Assembly (NCBI GenBank): GCA_900088475.1
Contig: FLMG01003684.1
Span: forward strand, 7,457-55,393
Direction: 5' to 3'
Source of the DNA: Hyphochytrium catenoides
Lineage: Eukaryota > Sar > Hyphochytriomycetes > Hyphochytriales > Hyphochytriaceae
Length of the DNA: 47,937 bases
In this document: positions 1 through 10,715 of the stretch, piece by piece
Numbering within the stretch: the first letter of the stretch is position 1
Layout of the letters: the number at the start of each line of letters is the position of its first letter
Position numbers and translations under genes: made by a program
Notes under the pieces: generated by a model
Databases searched by the model: none
What the model saw: the letters and a program-made list of their open reading frames with translations, nothing else
Told to the model about the DNA's origin: nothing

Positions 1-431
1 GAAAGGCCCTCTTCGCTGCTGAAGGCCTCTTGGCAAATCTCCTCAGGGCTCACTGGCGTGTCTTCATCATCTGGAGCCTCTATCTCATTCTCTAACAGCT
101 CTGCCTCCTCCTTTTCCTCCAAGCCGTCCTCCATTACTTTCTCCTGAGTCTCTGCCGACTCGAGGTGGCGGGAACCTGACAGCGATGAGGAAGAAGATAT
201 GGTGAAGGCCTTTGGGGGCGTCATTGCTGCGGCATCGGTAGCCCCGTCACCACTTAGCTGACGTGGGACGAACAGCCCTTGAGGGAGGGAGTTATGCTCC
301 TGGCCCATGGCTACACTGGCGGCGAGTAGGGTGACTCCAAGGAAGTGTGCTGCTCTCCTGGCATTTCTAGCGGTGCGCTGACACCTTGCAGCTCTCTGTC
401 TACGTCTGATATTGCCACCGAGAGCTACCAT
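1..431 (-). CDS. N-terminal part of a secreted or membrane protein, cut by window edge
   Basis: The minus strand is open from an ATG at 431-429 to the window edge, giving 143 codons with no stop and no need for an intron. The first 28 residues are rich in Arg. A hydrophobic stretch follows at about residues 29-43 (AAHFLGVTLLAASVAMG) with a plausible signal-peptidase site just before QEH. After it come a Ser/Pro-rich segment and a strongly acidic segment (about residues 95-143, many Glu and Asp). This fits a signal peptide or signal anchor followed by a disordered acidic region. No family is recognised and the function is unknown. The basic N-terminus is long for a classical signal peptide, so a type II membrane anchor is also possible. 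The 3' part lies outside the window. Confidence 0.6.
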   Translation of the reverse strand, partial: MVALGGNIRRRQRAARCQRTARNARRAAHFLGVTLLAASVAMGQEHNSLPQGLFVPRQLSGDGATDAAAMTPPKAFTISSSSSLSGSRHLESAETQEKVMEDGLEEKEEAELLENEIEAPDDEDTPVSPEEICQEAFSSEEGL

Positions 432-2449
432 CTTTATCAAGACTTATAGCAGACGCAACTTGATTAGAGAAGATTAAGTTCGCCGCAAAAGTCGAGCGCT
501 TGTTTGCTGACGGCCCCTTCACTATGTGGCGCCTGGGATAAATATCTTGTGAGAAATTAGAGCGCCAGAGCGATGAAGCTGGGTGGCTACCGTTTACAGC
601 CTACTGTCACCGCGAGCGGCGCTGCTCACATTGTGGACGACGAGAGATCATTCAGCCAGCCTGAATGTTCCTGGTGTGCCTTAGTGGACTGCAGCATTAC
701 GACTAGGCTCTTGGCGCTCTGGGACCACGTTGTAGGAGTTTGCCTTGAACTGTGACAGCCTGTGATGGACAGACTTGGCTATTGTTATTCCATCACAACG
801 AACCTCCTAGCAGAATCTAACCAAACATCTAAGAAGAGCCAGGACAGCCTTTATGGTTCTTGGAGGTTCCGTGGACATTCCTTTTTTTCCGAGACCTTTG
901 TTGTCGGCGCCAGCACCGTTAGAGATCAACAGCTTCGAAGAAGGACACATCATGGTCTTGGTAGTTGTTCTACGGACAAGCTGATCGCACAGACAGGACC
1001 TAAATGGGAGTCGAGGTACATCGCTTCTACTATGTTAAGAGAAGGACATACACCGGTCCTTGGGACTATGATAGAAGAAGAACTACTACCCGATACATCT
1101 TAGGCCGGAAGAAGAGAAGAACAGGTTCTTTATCCCCCTTCTCTGTACATCGAAACCTCTCGAGGGCCTGGCTATATTGCTCTGGCTCTCTCTCTCGGCG
1201 TCCCTCCGCTCGAACATAATAAACACTATGGGCCGACGTTGATGCATCATCATCCATCATGCCCTAGAACTTCTACTTCCTCATCTTGATATCCAGTCTT
1301 CTCGTCTCTATAGAGAGAAAATAGCTGGCCACTTCGATTTTCTTATCAAAATGCCGCTTTGATAGGGCCAACAGCTGCTGCATACGGCTGGGCGTCGGTG
1401 TCGGCTGTAGGTTCCGCCGGACAAGGCTCGAGGAACGACTTTGCTTAATTATTAGTGCTCCGATCTTTCCAGGAAGTTGTACGGTACGAGACTCGGAGCC
1501 AACCTCATCAGACTGCAGAGCGGATAGCAGTTCTACCGTTATAAAAGCGTGACGTCTCGTAGTACAGCCACAGTTTAAGCATGAAGCGGAGCGAGTGATC
1601 AAGAGCAGCATGTAAGAAGGGTCGACGAATCTTGTCTCAGCAGAGAACGTGCTGCTTCATCGGACACAGGCGCTACTAGAAGAAGTTGGCAGTCGCCGAC
1701 GGTCGACTGATGCTTCTACTACCTCAGGTATAAGGTTGTTGGGACCATCACTCTTCATCGTCGGTCCAATTATCATGAAGAGGCAAGGATGGAAGGACAG
1801 GAGAGTAAAAACAATAGAGCTCAGGACACCATCAAGCTTGGCCCCTGGTCTGTTACGCTTGTTTGGCGAGTAGAGGGAGGACAGGTAGATTGCACCTGGC
1901 TCAGTAACCTAACCTGCCCTCTCTGCCTCCTGCAGCAGGGCACTCGCCAGCCGGCGTTGATCGTTAGCTTCGTCCACTATGAGAATAGTTCGTTAGTCAT
2001 CAATTTCTAGTCGCAGGAAGTATGTTAACCATTATCACTTTTCTCTTAGTCATCTGCCGCTACTCAGGCACAGTTGTCTTGTCACCATCAACGATCAACC
2101 ACCATAAGAAGAGGATCGCTGCGCTAGTGTCATACACCATCGTTTCTAGCATCCCCGCTCTTTTAAGCTCTCTCTCTGGCTCAGAATATAGTGCAAGATA
2201 ACATTCCAAAGGCTGATCACTGACTACTCTTCTTTTATTATGCATTATTGACAGTAAGAAGGTAGAAGAGGACCACGCTAGGGTCTAAAGAAATAGTTAA
2301 ATGGTAAGGCATCACTTTCGCCTTCCTGGGCCGCCGTCGCCGATGTCACGTGATAGCTAAGACCTTACAGGTCAGCCGGCTGACGCTTCCTCCAGGTAAA
2401 GCTCCGATGCAATGCTACTAAATATATGCACAGCGGACAATCAGTCCAG
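432..2449. other. Intergenic region without a convincing gene
   Basis: Short open frames occur on both strands (for example 762-1103 plus and 1273-1611 minus), but none shows a recognisable domain, homology-like pattern or convincing splice extension. The region separates the 5' end of the left-edge gene from the 3' end of the Hsp12-like gene. It probably holds the promoter of the former. Confidence 0.5.
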
Positions 2450-2761
2450 TTAACGCGTTGAAGAACCTCCCATGGCTCCTCCTCCGAGGCCATAACCACC
2501 GGCCGACGAATTGGTCGTACTGTAGTCACCATTCAGGTTATCGGTAGCTGAGACCCGTCCATGGTGCTTCCGCTGGCCGCGAGCCATATCTGCTTGTTGC
2601 TGGGTTGCACTCTTCCTAGAATCAGGCGTTATGGCAGCCTTGACGCGATCGACGCCATCGGTGACCTTCTCTTTCACACGTTCTCCCATGGTCTTGTCTT
2701 GGCGGGGAATGTTCTCCTCGAGCTGTTGGCGGGTGAGGTCCTTTCTTCCGTAGTCTGACAT
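2450..2761 (-). CDS. HSP12: Hsp9/Hsp12-family small heat-shock/stress protein
   Basis: A single-exon ORF of 103 aa starts at a true ATG (2761-2759) with MSDYGRKDLT, the typical MSD-G-R/K-x-F/L-T opening of the fungal Hsp9/Hsp12 family. The core carries the family pattern: GERVKEKVTDGVDRVKAAI, then TPDSRKS, then a Gln-rich helix. The tail is Gly/Ser-rich (about residues 80-103). Family members are small, very hydrophilic proteins, disordered in solution, that fold into amphipathic helices on membranes. They are induced by heat, osmotic stress, stationary phase and glucose limitation. The length matches the family (about 80-110 aa). There is no signal peptide, so it should be cytosolic or membrane-peripheral. 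Compared with yeast Hsp12, the insert before GERV and the Gly-rich tail are extra. Confidence 0.85.
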   Translation of the reverse strand: MSDYGRKDLTRQQLEENIPRQDKTMGERVKEKVTDGVDRVKAAITPDSRKSATQQQADMARGQRKHHGRVSATDNLNGDYSTTNSSAGGYGLGGGAMGGSSTR

Positions 2762-5724
2762 CTTTATCGGAAGTGGCGAGAGAGGTCTACTGCTGAGCTA
2801 AATAGATGTACCGGGGACAGAGCTGCTTTTGATAAGGCTAGTAAGGCTTTCGTGGAACTTCAGTTCTTGCTTTATGGCTCTTTGGGAAATTGGAAAGTGA
2901 GACGGCGAGACCTTCCAATGGTTCAACTCCAGCACTAAGCATCGCTTCCAGTATGGAGGAGGAGGCGTCCCACATCTGGCCAGAAGAAGATAAGATGCTC
3001 ATGCTCTTTTGTCTTGATCATAGAGGAGAAGAAGAGTAGGTACAGACCTTTTTGCTGGCACCTTAACTTTTTCTTCCCTCTCGTGGTTGTCTACCACCAG
3101 TTTGGACGATACTCTGCCATCATTCCTCGCGCAGTGAGCGTTACTATAGTAAATCGAGAAGAAAGCGAGGGTCGAAGATCCCTTAATTTCTCATGATGAT
3201 GAAGAAAGGCACTACTGTTCCGCATTTGTCTGGGCACATCAACATGATGGAATCTAAGCAGTTTGACAGTGACTAAGAATTCTATCAAAAGGGCAGAGCA
3301 ATATGCGACCGCATTCTGCGAGTCCACGGAGAAGGCGCGCAGGAAGATATGCACAAAAGCTCTAGAAGGAAGGACGCTCGTTGAAGTCACCGAATGATGA
3401 TTGCACACAAGCAGTTCTTGCTTCTTCCCGCCGTTCTCCTCTTGCTTCTAGAACTGATTCTCAGGTCACTGTCCATTCCTGCTGCTGGATGGGTGCTGCT
3501 GCCTCAGTAGGAGGAGGACCTCCTATCACCTCTGATGCACTCAGTGCAACCTCTTCACAGGCATACCTTTCTCTGCAACCAAGGCAGCCAAAGAAGACGT
3601 GGCGCTGCTTGTTGGGAGAACTTTGACTAGTAGGGACCAGACCTAGCAGCGGTCTGCCTTCTTCTTGCGTGGCCCGCCTCCTTCTTCTCTCGTCCTCTCT
3701 TCTTCCGGCACTAACGAGGACGGAGAAGAGTTCTCACTACTGTTCGAGGTCCTAACCGCAGGAGCCCGTGTTCTCATCATTGTAAGGACGGGGAAAGCTA
3801 AATGACCTGTCTATAGGGATCACTTGTCATTCCTGTATATTCGTCGTATCATGTCTGGGTTAGCGGTCCAACTCTGAAGGAGTGTGGGACATCTTTCGTC
3901 TTGTTCTTCTGTTCGCACTGGGAACATAAGCAGCAGCTTCCCACCATCATCGAGCGGCTGCAGCTGCTGCTGCTCCTACTGATGATGATGATGGGATCAT
4001 CGATGAGGCGCCTCTTCGTTGGTATGTTATTAGATGATGATGGTTCTGATCGATGGGAGAGTGGAGGAGGACGGCATGTGCCGGCGTCTGAGTGACCTTT
4101 CTTGCGGTGGTAACTACGGGTATGGCCCGCCGTTCTTCAGCAACAACATGCAAGGCTAAAGAAATGATGCGTGACTGAAGAACTTGGGGATCGTCTCCGT
4201 CTTTGCTTTGTTGAGCAAACGCTACGCCACGAGTTACGAGGCTTTAAACTCACGTTTGCCCGAGGCCTCCGCCTGATATGATGAGGAAGGCAAAGGGTCG
4301 AGTTATTATTGAGGAGATCCTCTTGCCTCCGACGACCAAGCGAAGTTCTTTCCTGCTGCTTGATGACACACATCCCCGCCCTATAGTAAGCCTTAGTATT
4401 AAAGGTCTAAGGTGCCCGGCGAAGTCAACTGCTTGTACAGGGCCACGACGGCGAAGAAAGCGCCCTGCTGGTGGTAGCTCTTCTCCAAAAAAAAAAAGCC
4501 TTGATAACATAGTTCCTAGACATTGTCCCTGGATGAACGAAGATCGTAGGACGTGTTTATGTGTTGAAGAGGTCGTGACAGGACAGAGGATGAGAAAGAG
4601 GAAGAACTTGGTCGTCCTTGACACACTTGAGCAGTATGGAGAAGAAGTGTCCCGACTCACAGAGTAGAAAGGCCAATTAGCATCGAAAGAAGCGGTCTCC
4701 TTTCTAACACAAAGATCCAATAATTATGTTTTTGCACTCAGACGACGGCCTCTCGAGTCTCCGAGCTGAGAAGCGAAGGAAAAATTCTCCTACCGATGGT
4801 GAAGGGATCCTCGCTATTAATAGAAAGAGCCCAGATAGGACCAAGAAAAGGCATCCTTAATAACCGCTCGTAAAGAATGGCGGGATAAATGAACGGCAAT
4901 AAAGATGATGACATTTAGAGAAGCTGCATCGGTACTCATCGCCAGGAGTTTCGATGACATCGGGAAGGAGACAATAAGCCATTGGTAACAGGCTAAATAT
5001 AAAGTAAAGAGAGAGACTCGACGGCATTCCAACCGCAGCGACGCCAGGAGGAGCGAAGCCGTAGAGATCACAAGGAAGGAAGGGTGGCCAAAGGAAGGAA
5101 ATGGGGTGCAGCTTATTAAGCAGTAAACGAACGCTCAAGGCAGGTATAAAGAAGGAAATAACGGAGTGAGAATTCTCCGCTTCTCTCTCCTCTGCTGTGT
5201 GCACGCATGTTCAACAGAACTGAATGGTGGTGGCAGTAAGACAGAGATCTCGAAGCGACTTTCCAATCCTTGAGAAAGGGCTGGATGCTGTTCTCCTTCC
5301 CCGCGTGGCTGCTACTGCCGCCAACGAGAGTTTGAGTTGCATCTGGAAGGGACAACAAACTTCTCAGTTCTCAGTTTCTCTCCACCACCAGGCACTTTTC
5401 AATGTCGTCTTGGGTTCCGGGTAATAGTGCCCCCTATCTGTAGCGGATCGATAAATGAGGAACGAAAGAGGCAAAAGGACCTATCCTCCGCAGATGGACA
5501 TGGCTTATTTAGAAGGACTGGGCCGCTGACTAGGTGTACTTTTAAGTGCGCTGTAAGTTGATAACTTGCGCCGTCAGGCCAAACAACATTCTTCGAGCGT
5601 CAGTCTTAGTTGGCGTTGCCGCTTCTCTATATACGGGAATTGCCGTGTATAATATATCGGCCCCAAGATCAGACTAAGCACCGCAAGAAGTGAGGAGAAG
5701 ACGCATAAGCCAGTTGGAAAATGG
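2762..5724. other. Intergenic region without a convincing gene
   Basis: About 3 kb between the 5' end of the Hsp12-like gene and the 3' end of the phosphatase gene. Open frames up to 156 codons exist (4250-4720 minus), but overlapping frames on both strands are similarly open, compositionally biased and unrecognisable. A short CTG/ATG trinucleotide-rich stretch lies near 3955-3995. The segment at about 4860-5200 is purine-rich on the plus strand. The sequence just right of 2761 should hold the promoter of the stress gene; I could not place a canonical heat-shock element there. Confidence 0.45.
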
Positions 5725-8110
5725 CTATAGATCGCCACAGAACATTTTCGGCTGAACGAGAAGGACAACAATCAAAAGAAGGGCACGCAGAACACTGAAG
5801 AAATGACAGCTCGTGGTAGGCGCGCTGCTAGGTTTCGACGATGGCGTAGGCCCATCCGCAGAACCTCTATCTCCTCCAGCCTGCTCAGAGACCACAGCCT
5901 GTCTTGTCACAGTCTTGGCTAACCACACCTTGGCATTTGGCTCCTCCACGGTCTCCACGAAGTACCACTCTCCCGTGACACTTTCCTTAGTCAGCGTTAG
6001 GACGTAATAGCCGTGGTGCTGCAGATCCACCCATTTGACTTGGTCTTCAAGCCCAAGGATGAGCTTTTCCGCGGCGTCCCCAATGATACCCCTCTTTACA
6101 AACAAGGGAGAGGAGATGGAAGGTGTGATAAGCTCTAGTCCTATGGGCGACCGGTCTCCTAGATCGCCTTTATCTGGATCGTTAACGTCAATAGCCCACG
6201 AGCTATGAATGTCGCCAGTCGCCCAGACGACGTTTCTAGGAGAGAAGAGAAGTTTGCGGCAGGGGGCAACCCTGAGAAAGAGGAGGCAGGCAAAGAAGAA
6301 CTGCTGGCTTACTTGATATTATTTTCCTCTAAGTAGCCCACAACCCTTCGTCGAGTCGCAGGATAGCCATTCCAGGCATCATTGAGAAGAACCCTGTCGA
6401 CGATGCCTAAGTCTTCAATCTTCAAGGCAGAAAAGAGGACCTGCGGGTTGCGGTTCAGTTGGAAATATCTCTGCTTATGGCATCTATGCGAGTACCCCTT
6501 AGAAGGCGTACGAGCTTGCTCAGACCTGATTCCCGATGACCTTCCATCTAATCGATTCCTGTTTCGTAGTGCCCAGGGTTGCGTTCAGCCACTTCTCCTG
6601 TTCTAGCCCTAGTATAGTCCTGTTCCAGCTTCCTATGTTCATGGTAACAGTGTAGTAAGAGGGTAGTGCGAGACGAGACGAAAGAAACGTTAAGCAGATG
6701 TCCATTTCCCCTCCTTCCATAACAGTTTTTTAGCATTACCAACGCTCTCTGCATCCTTCTCGATGGGATCACGACCATAAGCTCTGGTATCTAGCATGAT
6801 TAGCTCCTAAAAGGCGCAGTGCGTGAGGGAAGAGAAAGGCCCATCAAAGACGAAGAACGTACCGCTAGCTTGCCGAAGCGGAAAGAGCGAAAAATCCTCG
6901 TCTTTCCGTCCGGCTCGACCTCTGCGCGCTTTGGAGTGTATTCTAGGTACGCTTGGATAGCATCGTTCTTGCGCTGAGGCCAAGGGCCCTCCGTTTTCGG
7001 ATCATGATTTGCTGCTCCAGACTCCCAGGCATTGTTAGCAAACTCTATGGGAGTGATTACCGGTAGAATTGTGAGCAAACTCGAAGCCGTCAATTGCATC
7101 TTCACTTATAAATAAGGGTCCATTTTGAGTGGTGAGATGTTTGTTCTGTCATCTGTCGTACCGTGATCATCCCAAACCATGAACCAAGGGAGCCAGCGCA
7201 TAGCCTTGGAGAGTTCGGATGTGGTCCGATATTGAGCGTATCGCTTTCTATAGTCGGCCAGCTGCACCGTCTCTCGGGGCGGATCTGGTTCCCGGTCAAT
7301 TGGACTCTCATTGCCCCAGTAGCCCTCAGATCCGTACTCGTAGATGCTGGAGGGTAGATAACGCAAGCATCAGCCCAATGACGAGCAGTCGAGCTGAGAT
7401 GGTTCCAAAGGTGCTTGAAGCTGAAGAGACAGGACTTACAAGTCACCAAGGGCCACAACCCCAAAGAGGTCGCTAGCATTATCCGCAAGATGTTCAAGAG
7501 CGGTGAAGTAGCCTCCTTGGTAATTAATGCAGCTGATTACCGCCAGCTGCAACCTCGCCAAATCAGCCCCAGCATCTGGAAGAGTCCGCGTCCTCCCTAC
7601 CACGGACCGGGTGGCATTCTCAACATCGGTAAAGCGATAGAAATACGTAGTCCCAGGCGTGAGGTTATCGACTGTCAGCTACATTGGTGTTGGGAGCCAA
7701 ACAGTCGATGAGCCATATGGAGCTGAGATTCAAGAAAAGTAGCGCTATCACCCCTGTTCCCACTATTTATCCTATACCTTGACTGTCCAGTCTGTACTCG
7801 CATTCGTGGTCGCATCCCCTTCTTGGACAGTGTCCCACATACGATTTTCTTGCATATTGCCCAAGCTGGCAACTTCCCATCGAAGACCGAGACTTCCGCT
7901 GGCTGCTGTGGCATTGTTCCGTGCCCGAGTCCAAATAATGACCGAGGTCGAAGTCGGATCACCCGAGGCAACTCCCCATAGAAATTCAATAGCGTCGGCA
8001 GCGGGTTTGACAGTGTCCAGAAATCCAAAAGCTAATAGGTGGGGAAGGATGAGTATCAGTGATGCTCGAGGAGGCAAGCTCCGGCAGGTCATCATCATCA
8101 AGTGCGTCAT
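5725..8110 (-). CDS. PhoD-like secreted alkaline phosphatase/phosphodiesterase (8 exons, about 583 aa)
   Basis: The joined exons are 8110-7778, 7678-7440, 7346-7162, 7044-6863, 6806-6740, 6632-6526, 6440-6313 and 6235-5725, all with GT-AG introns and consistent phases. A signal peptide (hydrophobic SLILILPHLLAFGF, about residues 17-30) is followed by the PhoD N-terminal domain (FLWGVASGDPTSTSVIIWTR, about residues 43-62). The metallophosphatase core follows with the family's metal-ligand motifs: GDFIYEYG at about 189, WDDHEFANNAW at about 249 and GDIHSSW at about 421. PhoD enzymes hydrolyse phosphomonoesters and phosphodiesters outside the cell using Ca/Fe ions, typically in phosphate scavenging. 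The C-terminus is Ser/Pro-rich and ends in a hydrophobic stretch (RALLLIVVLLV), which suggests a GPI signal or a tail anchor. The start is the ATG at 8110 because it precedes the signal peptide. All key ligand motifs look intact. Confidence 0.9.
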
Positions 8111-9293
8111 CCGGGCGTCAAGAGCAGTAGCTGTATAGCTTGAGAGATACCCAACCCTTTCGTAGCCCGCGGAATACCTATTGTGAGCTCGAAGATCTAT
8201 AGATTTTGGGCTTGGCAGGTTGTGAGGTCTATTCTAAAAATTATAAGTGCAATGAAAAGGGAAGGGAAAGCAACTGAAAGTCGAGCTTCTAAACCGAACA
8301 AAGCCAGTGACCTCTTGTGTTCAGCGTTCAGCCTCCACGTCGCGATCCTTGCAAACATAGATGTAGGGACGTGGCGAGGTGAGGATGCTGCACTCGCGAC
8401 AGGGTAGTAAGAGGAACCACGTGAGAAGCCAGGAGAGACACCGAGAAGACGAAGGCTTCTGCCTGCGGCGTCAGAAGAGAACAAAGAAGCCAACCATGCC
8501 AGCAGCAGCCTTGGGTGAGAGGGACTGGCATCATACTCTACGTGCAGGTCCTTGGACGTCAGGCGCTGACACTGAATGAGAACAGCGCCAGAAAGAAGAA
8601 GGCTTGACGCTGATGGATGATGAAGGAGAGGAGGAGAGGAGAGAGAAGAACACGCACAGGATTCTTGTTCTTCGTGGTGTGGACTCTGGACAGTGTTACC
8701 TCTTATTATCGCTGACTCTGTCTGGTCAGTCTCCCGCCCTCTGTCTCGCTCGCGATCTATATTTTCCTTCCAGCTTCAAGGATTATGTTCGGCTGTTATT
8801 AGAATCTATTACGGTACTGCAAGATTATCACGCGAACTTCAACATCCTCGAACATATGACGTGCGTACGATGTGGTTATCTGATGTAAACCGTTTGCGCG
8901 GCTGTATCCTGGGCGCAGCTACCACCTGTGGCGATCTCTTTTCTTCCCTGTTATTGCGCTTTGTGCCTGTTCCTTTCTTCGCATCTTCATCTCACATACT
9001 TTAGTAGAGATTACCGACCGATGACATCTGTGCAGCTAGCTGTTGCACGACAAGTCGCGACGTGGTCTCGCCTCTGGCCAACACTTCCACAGCCCTGACC
9101 AGCTGCAAATGTATTGAAAGGATGAGCGACTTGCCCTTGCTTGGATGAGGACTGCTAGTCGTCAGGGGGTGCTATCATGAAACCTTGCCTTGGCTTGGGT
9201 CAGGGGCTATTATGAAACCTTGCCTTGGCTCAACAAGAAGTAGTGCCTTGTAAAGTGTCGAGCGCGTGGCTCTTCTCGCAGCTCTCTTACACG
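8111..9293. other. Divergent intergenic region between the phosphatase and the orphan gene
   Basis: About 1.2 kb between two divergently transcribed genes, so it probably holds both promoters. Open frames at 8197-8493 (minus) and 8604-8888 (plus) show no recognisable domain. A 35-bp tandem duplication lies at its right end, immediately before the orphan gene. Confidence 0.5.
9161..9230. repeat. Two-copy 35-bp tandem duplication
   Basis: The segment GCTATYATGAAACCTTGCC plus TTGGCT occurs at 9171-9195 and again at 9206-9230 with one difference (C/T). GTCAGGGG-like sequence precedes both copies. It sits 64 bp upstream of the ATG at 9294, inside the likely 5' leader or core promoter. Each copy carries an out-of-frame ATG. 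Confidence 0.85.
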
Positions 9294-10715
9294 ATGAGCG
9301 ACAAGCAATTCTACTTAACGGACCGATATTCCTTTCCAGCAGAAGTTCGCCCAATACCGAGGAGTAAAACGAAGCCAATAAAATTCGTTGGGCTCCAGTA
9401 CATCAAGGCGGCGGGCTTTAAGCTCGACCAGAGTGACCGTCTTCTCCCAGTGCCGGGCGGCATCTTGGGTTTATTATGGCTTACGACGAACCAAAGTAAG
9501 AAGCCCGTATTTGTCTTTCGAAGCCTGGAGGGCACGTGGCACTACTGCCGGCGGTTAGGTAATCTGCAAAGAACTAATGGCTCCGGCATAACTGAAGTGG
9601 CGGAGGACCAGTTGGTGCAGTTAGTGCTGAAAACAGGTTCTAAGCAGTCCATGTTCTTGATTCATGAAGATGGGGCCGAAGCAATAGCAGATGCCTCTCG
9701 CTTCAATTCATGGTATACGGCCAACCTGAAGCGGAAGAATGCCTTTGGGTCTCTCTATTCCTTCGGCGCTCAAAAGCTCTTTCCTCTAAAAAGTCCTTGT
9801 ACAGTGACTGTCAAGAGTGCAGATGGAGAGCTGAAGACAAAAATCTCCTTCTCCGGCGACCTTACTCTTCCTTACCCTGGCTCACAGACTATTCAATTCT
9901 CTGCGGATTCATCTGAAGGGATTGAAAGCCTAAGAGCCCACCCACTTGTAGGGTCTGATGGCCCAGCCACAAAGCTGAATACCTTCAAAGATCACACTAA
10001 AACTTGGGCTAAGTTGAATTACTTCGATGTGGTTAGTTTTGACGGACGGAAGGAGCCATCATTTATGTTGCTGCCCTACTTTGAAGATGCCCCGTACGAT
10101 GTGGACGATTCCATCGTTCACTTCCCTCCAGTCACCGAGGTGACTTTTACTAGCGACGATGCCACCATCACTGCGACCGCACATGATGACAGGGCACCTC
10201 ACCCACGTTTAAGGCGAATTTCCACTTCAAGCGCTGGTACAGCTGCTAAAAGAAAGATTACGGAGGTAGGACCGGCGCCAACCAGAACCAGACGGAGGAA
10301 ACGAACAAGACCAAGCAGCACATCTTCAGAGGAAAGCTTCGCGCAAGACGAAAGCATAACAGAAAGCGATGACGACGATAAGCTTTCGATTCGGTCCTTC
10401 AAAGAGATCGGTGAGAGATCTTTTGCCAACAGCAATATAACAGAGAGGACAAGCACATCTTCGACGCCAGCACAACTAGAACGAACAAGAGCAGGTCTTC
10501 GGGGCGAACAATGGGAACAAGAAGGAGCCGAATCCTTTGAAGGTCCTGAAGATAAAGCCACAATGCCAGACGTCAGCAGTCTATTCTCTAGCCAAAGAAG
10601 GTCGGCACCATGTGAGCGGTGCAAAGTCTTCCGCGTGGTGCTCGAGAATACTACGGCCAGTAATTTTGACCGTGCAAAGGCATTCATGTTGTCATTGCTG
10701 AGTCCTGGCGACTAG
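9294..10715 (+). CDS. Orphan protein, intronless, about 473 aa
   Basis: A long single-exon ORF. The frame is open further upstream to a TTG at 9225, but the first ATG is at 9294 (MSDKQFYLTD), so I place the start there. The first about 300 residues look like a folded globular domain with many aromatic and beta-branched residues (for example FVFRSLEGTWHYCRRLG and FMLLPYFEDAPYDVDD). Residues about 305-440 are low-complexity and charged, with a basic nuclear-localisation-like cluster (RTRRRKRTR) and Ser/Glu/Asp-rich stretches. The C-terminus has a CERC motif and ends SLLSPGD. I recognise no family and propose no function; the basic cluster hints at nuclear location. Long uninterrupted coding sequence contrasts with the intron-dense neighbours. 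The continuous ORF and the domain/disorder architecture support a real gene. Confidence 0.75.
   Translation: MSDKQFYLTDRYSFPAEVRPIPRSKTKPIKFVGLQYIKAAGFKLDQSDRLLPVPGGILGLLWLTTNQSKKPVFVFRSLEGTWHYCRRLGNLQRTNGSGITEVAEDQLVQLVLKTGSKQSMFLIHEDGAEAIADASRFNSWYTANLKRKNAFGSLYSFGAQKLFPLKSPCTVTVKSADGELKTKISFSGDLTLPYPGSQTIQFSADSSEGIESLRAHPLVGSDGPATKLNTFKDHTKTWAKLNYFDVVSFDGRKEPSFMLLPYFEDAPYDVDDSIVHFPPVTEVTFTSDDATITATAHDDRAPHPRLRRISTSSAGTAAKRKITEVGPAPTRTRRRKRTRPSSTSSEESFAQDESITESDDDDKLSIRSFKEIGERSFANSNITERTSTSSTPAQLERTRAGLRGEQWEQEGAESFEGPEDKATMPDVSSLFSSQRRSAPCERCKVFRVVLENTTASNFDRAKAFMLSLLSPGD

Noticed and set aside
2905-2945. GGTTCAACTCC resembling a tRNA B box
   Set aside because: No complementary T stem, acceptor stem or A box can be drawn around it.
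4250-4720. A 156-codon minus-strand ORF with a 129-codon plus-strand ORF opposite
   Set aside because: Both strands are open over the same stretch, no domain or splice-extended model fits, and the peptide composition is unconvincing.
9225-9293. A start codon for the orphan gene at 9225
   Set aside because: The codon there is TTG, not ATG; the first in-frame ATG is at 9294.
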